Assembly (NCBI RefSeq): GCF_964204865.1 | Contig: NC_135255.1 | Location: 10,135,135 to 10,199,134, forward strand | Length of the DNA stretch: 64,000 nucleotides | Reading direction: 5' to 3' | DNA from: Styela clava | Taxonomy: Eukaryota > Chordata > Ascidiacea > Stolidobranchia > Styelidae | Shown here: positions 21,601 through 31,320 of the stretch, piece by piece | Layout of the letters: every line of letters begins with the position of its first letter | How positions within the stretch are numbered: the stretch's first letter is position 1 | Program-made: the position numbers and the translations under genes | The notes under the pieces: generated by a model | What the model was told of the DNA's origin: nothing | Seen by the model: the letters and a program-made list of their open reading frames with translations, nothing else | Database searches by the model: none

Positions 21601-23456
21601 TATTGAAATTGCTTTGTTAAATGAATGCATTTGCCTTTCCTATGCCAGTTCAGTTTTTCAATATGATTAAATATGAAATATCCTGATTTCAGTAGTCGCG
21701 AAATTCATGTATCTGTATTTATTCCTTAAATTTAAAGTTGACATGAGACATGTTTGACAAAAAGTTTCCTTATTTTCCAGATGATTTGTACAGACCAGAA
21801 AATCCAGGTGAAGAAGAACCAGAATGGGTTAGTGTCGAAAGAGATCAATTTACAAAATATCGAGATGCTGATAAAGATGGAAAGTATGTTGATGGCAAGA
21901 CACTAAATCTGATATTTATAATCTTTTATTGCACAAGCTTATTTAGAACATAACATTGGTTACTAAATTCAGACAGAATTCAACTGAAGGATAGGATTTC
22001 AATATTTATCCCAAGGGAGAGGGAAGTCTACAAGATGGCTTAGTTATATGGCAAACCCTGGCCTCTCGTTCGTTTACCAGTCCTTGGACGTGATGGTAGA
22101 AGTCAGATTTGACCAGCAGTTATGTGAACCACCCTAATTTGGCGAAGGAGACCAGCAATCCTCCTTCACATAATTCTATCCCCACAGGATTCGAACCGGC
22201 TAATTTATTTATATTAGCTGTAATGTGAGAATTTGAATTAGTTTCTGGTGAACGTTGGTTGCGCTTACTGAACGATTGATTGTTAGTCTCAGTCGTTAAT
22301 GTTCAACAAAAAAAGTTTGACATATTCATTAAAATTGATTTTTATAAACCAGTAAAAGTGTGGTATAGTTACTTTACTGTAAGTATTCCTGAAATAGGCA
22401 TATCTTTTTTAATGAAAACATTGGAAATTTTTCTTGAAATCAAAATAATTGACTTTTTTTATGTTTTTGTTTCAGATTAAACAGGCTCGAAGTTCGTCGT
22501 TGGATTCTTCCAGAAGATTATAATCATGCACAGGCTGAAGCTCAGCATTTACTTCATGAAAGTGATGACGATAAAGTAGGCTTCATTGTTTCACATTTTT
22601 AAACGCTTATTCACGTTTTTCGCTCTGAACAAGGCCCTGTACGAGCAGCCACTGATATCTTTCCATATGTAATTCCCTACTTTTTTTGAGAGCTCAGGTT
22701 CAGCAGTGCTCACCCGAGTTGTAAACCCTCTAATGTTCCACAACACCGTCATGTGCCCTCATGGGAAAATAAAATTTTATGCATCACCAACATGTCAAGA
22801 TTGATAGATTGTTCTGTAAGTGCAGGGGTTCTCAAACCAGGGGTCGCGACCCCAAACTGAGTCGGAATGATAAGTAGGTAGGGTTGCAAACAGGACTTGG
22901 AGTCGTTGGAGTCGCTGAGGTATGGTAGAGGATAGATGTACGAAACATCCAAGATTTGACAAACCATGTTAAATTCAGCAGTTTGTACCATGGCTTACTG
23001 TAAAGCAGGCCTATAGGCATCGCTCTTACTTATGCTATAGAAAATGTAGGTGCTTATTGTAACATCACTGTTTGGTTTTAGCTTATTTTACTTAATACCA
23101 CCACATGACCAAACTCATGAGTCAAGTGAAAAAAGCTTCAGAAGTTTCATGAAAAATATATATATTGATCTGGGGTCGCACTGGACACTTGAAAGTTGTC
23201 TTTGGGGTCGTCCTGAAAAAATCTCGGGAGCCCCTGTGTTAGCGAGAGACTTAGAACTGCCAGAGAAAAATTCATTGTATTGTTATCAGGGAATTATTGG
23301 TTCATTCTATTTGATGGTAATTTCAATTATGGTTTCAATTTCTCGTTACAGGATGAAAAGTTGTCCAAAGAAGAGATGTTAGAGCATCAAGATGTTTTTG
23401 TTGGATCGCAAGCCACAGAATGGGGTGAAATGATGAATCGTCATGACGAATTTTGA
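18606..23456 (+). CDS. Calumenin-like EF-hand protein 2 (CREC family)
   Basis: Seven coding exons: 18606-18793, 19029-19222, 19593-19669, 20150-20309, 21781-21883, 22476-22575 and 23352-23456, encoding 308 aa. The start at 18606 is preferred over an in-frame ATG 36 bp upstream because [19 protein letters not shown] is then a clean signal peptide. The conserved [19 protein letters not shown] and RRLG follow. EF-hand loops include [36 protein letters not shown] (Asn instead of Gly), [24 protein letters not shown] and [12 protein letters not shown]. The protein ends RHDEF, the ER-retrieval signal. Intron 4 is the longest (1.47 kb), and the last intron holds a 414-bp hAT-like repeat. All intron phases match the neighbouring paralogues, and AATAAA is at 23990. 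Predicted role: Ca2+ buffering and chaperoning in the ER lumen. Confidence 0.92.
18909..19011. repeat. Interspersed repeat fragment in calumenin gene 2 intron 1
   Basis: GCTCTGAACCAGACCGTATAC..., ...CGCTGATAT... and ...GGTTCAGCATTGC... are shared, in the same order and orientation, with 22622-22733 in intron 6 of the same gene. Unclassified. Confidence 0.6.
19715..19789. repeat. Interspersed repeat fragment, copy A
   Basis: GATTCAAAAGTCTTGCTGC through CTGACCAAGGTCGGACTTCC matches 52621-52693 with few differences and the same orientation. Unclassified family. Confidence 0.65.
22622..22733. repeat. Interspersed repeat fragment in calumenin gene 2 intron 6
   Basis: Second copy of the element at 18909-19011, with CGCTCTGAACAAGGCCCTGT and CAGGTTCAGCAGTGCTCACC as landmarks. 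Confidence 0.6.
22823..23236. mobile_element. 414-bp non-autonomous hAT-like repeat, copy A
   Basis: It starts CAGGGGTTCTCAAACCAGGG with GGTCGCGACCCC and ends GGGAGCCCCTG. The same 414-bp length and content, inverted, is found at 51947-52360. The flanking octamers TGTAAGTG and TGTTAGCG match at 6 of 8 positions, as for an ageing 8-bp duplication. It lies in the last intron of calumenin gene 2. Confidence 0.8.
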
Positions 23457-26400
23457 TTTAACTTTATATAAGGGATGACAGTGTTATAGAAAATTTTGAC
23501 TGATCACTAGACTTGACACAGATGGGTCTCGCAATGAAAAATCCGTAAATCATGTCCATCGTTCACAGATATCAATCCTGTGTTTTTTCTCATTTTTGAT
23601 AGTTTTCTAGATAATTCAAGGTTGGTTGTATGACACTAGAAAGGCATAAATATTGCAACTGAGAGTTGGTTATTCGTTTACTATGTCTAACTAGTTGACT
23701 GTTTTCTCAAGTTATGTTCAGCAGTTCGCTATGATTTTGAATTATTTGAAAAAACATAGAGCGAGATAGCAATATATATTTGATTTTTTTTGTTTGAAAA
23801 TGCATGAAATGAGAGGCATTTTGAAAATTAGGAAAATTATCGATTTTTCTGTACTACATTCTTAATCTCTATTATTGTTTTTTGGTTGAAATTCTGCTGA
23901 ACTACATTTTACACTATCTTTGTATAGGTTGATAATATATTTCCCTTTTATGGTCTGTTAGGTTTTGGCCCACATTTATCTTTGTGACAAATAAAAATTG
24001 CTTGCTGCCATCATTTGTTTCTAAGTGTAATTCTATTTAAGACTGCCTTATTTATTCCTCAAGTGACTGATGAATATATAAACAAAAATAGTTTTCAATT
24101 CAAAAAGTATTTTGAATCTACAGTTATGTGCCATTGCTTAAATGAAAGGTTCAAAGAAGCTTCTTTTATTTTGAAATTTAGCCTATTTTAATAATCACTT
24201 GACTTTTCATTTAATTTCAATCAAAATTCTGTTGGAATATATTTATATCTATATTCTGTTAATGTCCCAACAGTAGGCAATATCATTTCTTATTACAATG
24301 TGTTACAATTATCTTCCTAATATACTACCCATACTTTATACGTAGCCTATCTCACTTTTGGCTCGTGGATTTGACTTTAAATAATTGTTCTGGGCTCTAA
24401 GACATCTGAATGAATTTAGCCCTAGTGCTGATTGTTGGGTAATTCAATCGATCAGAGAGCGTTAATAATTAGTAAAATTGGAGCATTTTTTGGTTTCTTT
24501 TGCTTAATTTTCCTGAGCTAATTAATATTGTGTAAATAGAAAGATAAAAATGGGAACAGTATATTGCAATCATTTATGTGAAATGCTATGCTATTTATCA
24601 TATAGCCATGACATTTTATGCCATGCCATTTATGGCTCCATGTGTTTTTGTACTTTATGGAATTCATAAAAAAATTTTCCTCGACTCATCATATTTTATT
24701 ATTCTGATTTGAATCAATATTTTCAATCCATCTACTTCTTAGTTTTCATTCTATAACTTCTGTGAACATGAACACAATTTGAAGCGTTTCTATCTACATT
24801 CATTCTTTGAAATTCTGTATGAGCTGATGATATAAGTTTCAATTTAATCAAATAATCATTTTCATTTATCATTATAGCATTTAACACAAGTGTTGACAAA
24901 ATCTAAAGTATGAAGCATATCTCATTAATCTTTTTTTACCTTTACCTACTCTATAAAAATAAAGAAATAATCCATCATCAGCCTCAGTGCTGTAGATGAC
25001 TTCTGATTGAACTCTCAATATTTGTACCTTTCGTATTTTTTCGAATAACTGCATTACCTATCATCTGTAATTATGTTTCCTAGAACATGATATTTTAGGG
25101 TGATTCTCTAATTTTCCGAATTATCAAAAACAAGTTTCATGGCCCGTTTTCAACACTATTTAAACTCAAGGTCTTAAGATCAGTTCTTATGATTATGTGG
25201 TATATTGTTGACAGATTTTTTATAAAAACGACATTGTTCTCAACATGCACGATTTACAATAAAAAAATTGGCGTACATTCTAACCCTTTTTTTTGTTCCA
25301 TTTTCCAGCATTAAATTTTCATTGTTCTGATTGAATAACAATGAAATCTATACTTGTTTCATATTTTAAATTTTTTATAATATTATTCATCTGGTGTCAT
25401 ATAGTTATTCAGTATATTATATTAGAATCTTTGAACATAAGTCTGAAATATTTTTTTTTAATTATCCAGCTCCAACTACTCTATGTTTTCCCAGGTGTGA
25501 CAGCCATATACACCTGACAGCATTTTAGTAGTTAGTTTGTTAGCATATTTATGCTTCATACCTATCTTTCATGCATTGTTGCAACTGAAGCTTGCCGTAA
25601 GTTAAGGATGTCACTTATCTCGTCCATAAAATTTTTGTTTAACCCTCTTTTTCCGCTGGTTACAATCGACTTTTTGTACCATTTTATAATATGTAATGAC
25701 TAGTTAACCAAACGTGCCAGGAACACCCCCAATATCTCTTTGAAAAGCCTATTTTCGCGTCTTCCTACTAAAACGCGCCCAGATGACGTTTCCGCAAACT
25801 GTTCGACCTTACGCCGGTAATAAGAGAGAAATTTCAAAACATTTTGAGAGAACGTTTCACACTCTCATCGCTCCGATGAACACGTGTTACAAAGAAACAA
25901 GATTTAAGCGCTCTGCTCAAAGAGCATTACGTCACCTTTGCAGAAAAACCAGACTCAGCTTCGCAAGCGAAGCGAAACGTGAAATATTCAATGATATGTA
26001 AGAGCATGTTCACGATAGTTGTCTGGAATCTTTGTTTGTTTATTATGTGCGCGAAATTGTTTCCCGCTCGATCAAATGACTTATCTTTGAAGTAATGACA
26101 AATACTTTCGTGTATCTCTAAGCTTTGAAATACCTACACAAATAAAATTCACCTAGTAGTAGAATAAAAAATTTACAAAAAAAAAATTTTGACGGATCAA
26201 GCACGAATCATAGTTGGAAGCCAAAAATGATTTTAGTTAGTGCGGGAATACTTCACAAAACATGAACATAAACGTAAAATAGTCCGAAAATAACTATTAT
26301 TGTCATATTATGACCAAGGATGGTAGTACGAATATATATATCATTAGGAAAAAGAGAGTTAATTGAAGAAAAACTTTGATTTTTCACAGTTGGGTAAAGT

Positions 26401-27240
26401 ATAACCAATAATTTTAAACCATTGCAAATCAAATCAATCTGTTGTTAACTTTTGTTTATGCTTATTCACATTCATCTTATGTGCCAATTTCATTCTATCG
26501 TGAATAAATTCACTTATTACACAGCAATTTATTTTCTTCATCAAGATTATGCAATATAGTTTCATGTAGATGTACATCTGTTGCATTGTAGTTAGCTAAC
26601 TAACCATCGCATATTGATAGTGGGTTGTGCATTTTTAAATACTTGACGATTTCAGAAACGAATCGAATATTTTTTTGAATCGAATTTCAAATACTTGGAA
26701 GACATGTGATTTGTTGTTATGGATCCTCCAGGCACATAAATTACTCGAACAATTTGTTGAGTGTTCACACACTAGAAAAATATGTTATTGACAACTCTGT
26801 AAGAAAGAAATCATGACAGAATTTATTTTTAAAATTATGGCTTCAATAAAATAATTGAGTGATTCACCTCTTCCCTCGGCGCACAAAATAACAAGATGGC
26901 AAAATTTTGCCTTAACCGGTTTGAATCATTTCCTAGATAATTGCAAATGCCTAGTCGTTATTGATAGTAGTATAGTTGGAAATCATGGGGGGGATATACG
27001 ACTGGACATCAGGATATGTTGAGCCTATGGTTGTTGTTCGCAAGTGCAGAACACTAACTCTTCCACGGTGTGTAATTTCATTCAAAGAGATTGGGTAGAT
27101 GTGGATCGTGCAAGTTTTTATCAAGTTTAATTTAAATAATTGTAGTCATTTGCAGTAAGGTAATTCCGGTTTAGCAACATTTAGTTTTTTCTTCTATTCA
27201 ATTGCAGCCTTTTTTCAATCCTTTTAATTTTATATAATTT
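23457..27240. other. 3' UTR of calumenin gene 2 and intergenic DNA
   Basis: AATAAA at 23990-23995 probably ends gene 2. The rest is AT-rich. Around 25740-26010 there is a more GC-rich island with a 72-codon plus-strand open frame (25783-26001), basic in composition and unrelated to any family I know; it may be a mobile-element fragment. Nothing else recognisable. Confidence 0.5.
23990..23995 (+). promoter_or_regulatory. Polyadenylation signal, calumenin gene 2
   Basis: AATAAA about 530 bp after the stop codon, followed by T/G-rich sequence. Confidence 0.5.
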
Positions 27241-27243
27241 TGC

Positions 27244-27258
27244 ATGTTCTTATTTCAG
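27244..27258 (+). promoter_or_regulatory. Candidate 3' splice site 35 bp upstream of calumenin gene 3 start
   Basis: ATGTTCTTATTTCAG/TT is a near-ideal acceptor, ending 35 bp before the start codon. It suggests an untranslated first exon or spliced-leader addition. Confidence 0.45.
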
Positions 27259-27293
27259 TTCTTTAATTTTGATAATTTGATTAAATCTTTGTG

Positions 27294-29278
27294 ATGAGTT
27301 TGTTGGTGCAATATTTTCTTCTCTGTATACTTGTTATATCTTCCACTGCGAATTTAAATTTGAAAGTGATTGGACCGAAACCAAGTGACCAACAACCAGG
27401 ATCAAAAGGATATGACCATGATGCTTTTCTTGGAAAAGAAACAGCTAAAAAGTTTGAGGAGTTGTCTGGTGAAGAAAGCAGAAGAAGGCTTGGGTGAGAT
27501 TTCAGAATATTGATTTTTGGGGTTGTTGGCAGTTGATATTTCCCGGTTTTCAGAAAAAATTCAAGATAGGTTCTACTTTTTATGGTTGCTAATGATTCTG
27601 AAGTACCCCATCCCCGTTTATTTTTGCTTCTTCTACTCAGAGACAACTTTTAAAAAAGTGTCTTTTCAAAGGTTGTCGTAACCTTACTAAACCTATTTTA
27701 TTTGTTCCTGTCATTCTTTTTCAGGATTATTTTTGATAAGATCGACACTGATCATGACGGAATAATCAATGAGGGAGAGATGGAAAAATGGATCGGAATT
27801 ACACAAAAACGTCATATTGAAGAAGATACTGAGAAGAAAATGAAAAGATATGATGTCGATGGAGATAGGAAAATTAAATGGGACGAATATTATCGTACTA
27901 CTTTTGGAGGTCTTGAAAGTAAGTATACTGCTTTAATAATTTTAATTTAAAAAATGATGAGACTTGTAATAATCACTGTAGAGTAAACAGATGTTGATAA
28001 GAGCTTGTTCTGTTTCAGCCGATGAAGATTGGAAATTTGGGGAAGAGGAGGGATTCAGTTACAAAGACATGCATAAAAGAGATAGAAAAAGATGGGAGGT
28101 GAGAATTATGTGATTGTATTGTATTCTGAATACTAGTCAAGTATTTGCTTGAATTGTATCCCTAGTATTGATGGGCTGAAAAGATTATTATAGTTTTTTC
28201 GGTACTCCTGAAGTATGCTCACCAAGATGTCGCACAACCTGAACCCTAACCTTGTACACAACCTGAGTTCAGGTTGTGCGCCATCTTGGTGCGCATACCT
28301 CAGGAGGTCCGTTTTTTATTCCTATGCAATGTGAGTTATGATTGTTGAGAGATATATTTTATAGAGGTTCATGTAGCAGGAAAATTCCTATCTAATTGAT
28401 ATCAACTGCAGCCATTACATTTACAAAGATTCAAATCATTAGCACATTTTTTGCTCTTCATTGAATCATTTTGGATGAGTTTTTCATAGTTTGAGCGTGT
28501 AAATGTTCCAAATATTAGTTTGTATCTGTGGTACTAAGTGCAAAGAATATTCTTCAACTCTAAATAGGTTGCTGACTTGGATGATGATGATCATTGCACA
28601 AAGACTGAACTCACCGCATTCATTCATCCTCAAGACTTTGATCACATGAGAGAAATTGTTTTTGAAGAAACCATGGCCGATATTGATAGGAATGGTGATG
28701 GTTTTTTGGATTTGGAAGAATATATAAGTGAGTTGAACTCATTTGCATTTTTTAAGTATGCGAAGAAGTTTAATTTTATGTTTTTTGACTGGTTTTCTAA
28801 TTGAGTAGACAGCATTAAACATTTAACTTTGCCAGGCAAATTGGAAAATTATATTATTTTATGCGAGCATGTACTTTATCGCATTTTGTTAATCTTTCCA
28901 ACCTAAAATTTTGAGAGTAAGAATCTGCTTCCACAAGACCATGAAAGTAACATATTTGTGGATTGTCAGATTGGATTTCTAATTATAACTATATTCAGAC
29001 GACGTCTACAAACCTGAGACAAAAGGAGAAGCAGAACCTGACTGGGTAGCAACAGAAAGAGAACAATTTGTAAACCAGAGAGATAAAGATCAAGATGGAA
29101 GGTAATTGGTTTCATTTCTCATTTCATTCAAACTCCTAATTAAATGCCTGAAAGGTACCTCAAAAATGTGCTTTATAGACATATCTCGTCCAGAGCTGTG
29201 CTCAGATAGGTAGACCACAGTGGTGTATACTGATTAATGAGCATTAGGATTCATCTTAATCTAAGGCCTCCAGCCATC

Positions 29279-29320
<42 letters not shown>

Positions 29321-29970
29321 GCCAGATTAGAAAAGCATAACACGAAATTTTATTCTTAGTTATAAAAAGCATCGTTTACAATGGCATGACTTGCATTTTT
29401 TATTTTTTGTGGCGCTTAATTTAAAATCTTTGTGGTGAAGTTGCATTTATATACTTATTATCAGGAAAAAAGGCTCAGCTGTTTCTGTTTATAATTCGCC
29501 TTTATTTTGAATCATTGTTTTAATTGTTGATTCCATTTACTTGCATGTTGAAGACTTAACGAAGAAGAAGTTCGGGCCTGGATCATGCCCAGTGATTACA
29601 ATTATGCTCTGGCTGAAGCAAAACATCTCATTTATGAAAGCGACAGTGATCAGGTAATTGTTTTATTTCTTGTTTATTTCTTTAATTTTCAATAACATAC
29701 AATTTGTTACCAGAAACGCACTAATGCTAATCGTCACAAGATTCAAATCAGTGTAATATGTATGAAATATCACATCTGAATCGAAAGCCAATCCAAGATA
29801 AATACAGGTAAATGCTTAATTTAATGATATTGTATTGTTTTTTTTATCATAGGCTTATTTTTCAGGATGGCGTTTTAACAAAGCAGGAAGTCGTTGATCA
29901 CCACGATGTCTTCGTTGGATCTCAAGCAACACAATGGGGAGAAATATTCAATCGCCATGATGAGTTTTAG
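27294..29970 (+). CDS. Calumenin-like EF-hand protein 3 (CREC family)
   Basis: Seven coding exons: 27294-27493, 27725-27918, 28019-28098, 28568-28727, 28999-29101, 29554-29653 and 29866-29970, encoding 313 aa. The ATG at 27294 gives the signal peptide [19 protein letters not shown]. Family marks are [37 protein letters not shown] and [13 protein letters not shown]. The C-terminus is RHDEF, for ER retrieval. EF-hand loops: [24 protein letters not shown] (Arg replaces Gly at position 6), [12 protein letters not shown] (no Gly), [24 protein letters not shown] and [12 protein letters not shown]. Hand 6 keeps Gly here, unlike genes 1 and 2, so Ca2+ affinity may differ between copies. Exons 2-4, 6 and 7 have exactly the lengths seen in gene 1. 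Introns hold a palindromic foldback repeat and a (TA)n run. Confidence 0.92.
28201..28312. repeat. Palindromic foldback repeat, copy A
   Basis: CCTGAAGTATGCTCACCAAG... pairs with the reverse complement of ...CTTGGTGCGCATACCTCAGG, giving a ~45-bp stem with a small loop around CTAACCTTGTACACAACC. A second member is at 62764-62870. It is in intron 3 of calumenin gene 3. Confidence 0.88.
29281..29316. repeat. (TA)n microsatellite
   Basis: About 18 uninterrupted TA units in intron 5 of calumenin gene 3. Confidence 0.95.
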
Positions 29971-30661
29971 GTGTTGTCGACTGTCTAACCTTACTATTAA
30001 ATCAATACAACATTTGCACACAAGTTTAAATATTCCAAAGAAGCAGTTTGATGCAATAATTACAATATGAAGCAATTTTTTATCTGTTCAGTTCTTGCCT
30101 TTGATGTACTTAATGTAAGACATATATGTGTTGAATCATAACTGTTAAATCAATCATGTATTTGAGCCCCGTTTCAAAAACTGTCATTTTATTTTTACCT
30201 ATTTTGGTAGATTTACCACTGTAGTATGTACATTTTGAAGGTATTTTTTCACTCATTTTAAGTCGCGAATAGTATCTGGTGATAGGTTGGTGATTGCCAT
30301 AATGCCTGTGAGGATGGACATGTATGGAACGTTGTCATGTACGATTTGATCATTACTATATTTTGGTCAGTTGTTGTTAAAAAAGGCTGTCAAATTCCTC
30401 TACATCATATATTTGATGTTTAATGAAGTATCCTAATTACAATTAGTGATCTTTTCATATACCATAAACTGTTATGTTTCCATATGTCCAATTTTTCTTC
30501 AAAAAGTCCATATTTTTTAAAAAGGTATACAGTCACAAAGTCTCACTTGCAGTTAGTTTCTTGCTTTCTCATTTCTTCAATTGATTATTGTTGGTGTTCA
30601 TTACAATCATATGTGGTATATCTAGGTAGGTTACATTTTTCATTTTATTAGGATTAGTTGC

Positions 30662-30667
30662 AATAAA
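30662..30667 (+). promoter_or_regulatory. Polyadenylation signal candidate, calumenin gene 3
   Basis: AATAAA about 690 bp after the stop; it is the first clear plus-strand signal downstream of the gene. Confidence 0.35.
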
Positions 30668-30740
30668 TTCATCTTGTTAACTTGGACTTATGTGGTGCAG
30701 ACACACTGAAAACTGTTCAGTTTATTACCAGTAACTTTGA

Positions 30741-30901
30741 TAGGGCAGAATTTACATATTTATCCCGGGGAAGAGAAAAGCCGATAAGACTGCTTCAATC
30801 ATATCCACGCACGCAAGGTAATCCGAGGTGGCAAGGTAATCAGAGGTGCTGTGACGAGCGTATTTTTAACGCTTGGCGCGATGCGCCACATCGCCGAGCA
30901 G
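30741..30901 (-). mobile_element. tRNA-derived SINE, internally deleted copy
   Basis: Read on the minus strand it begins TGCTCGGCGATGTGGCGCAT and ends CCCGGGATAAATATGTAAAT, matching the start and end of the SINE at 44599-44930. The middle part, including the B box, is missing and a GATTACCT segment is repeated. Confidence 0.8.
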
Positions 30902-31320
30902 TATAATACTTTATGAAGCCGTTGGGCCCAGTGAACCGCGGCAAAACTTTGTCTGTAATAATTGCAATTCATTTGGAGCTGTGACAATATTGAATTATTT
31001 GCTAGAAATGAATCAAAAATGCCGAGTGAGACTGCAATGCACTGAATAGAATCCATTCTCGAGACTTGATCACACAATTTACCGTGTTTCAGAAAATTTG
31101 TTCTGCAGTAAAAACAAAAATAGGCACAGTGCTACATACTGTATTCGAAACGTGACATATTTTTCAATGTATTCATATCGCTATATAACCCTATCTATGT
31201 CCTCTATGTCAATAGCCATCATATATATTGAATATTATCCAGCAATACTTCCAATAGGTAGTAGCAGATTGCTTTGGCGCGCTATCGTTAAGTTCGTTGT
31301 ATGCTTAAGTCGCGAGACGC

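Larger units (their letters stand above)
29971..31320. other. Intergenic between convergent genes
   Basis: 3' flanks of calumenin gene 3 (plus) and the DIPK-like gene (minus) meet here. It contains AATAAA at 30662 and a truncated SINE at 30741-30901. No gene seen. Confidence 0.6.
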
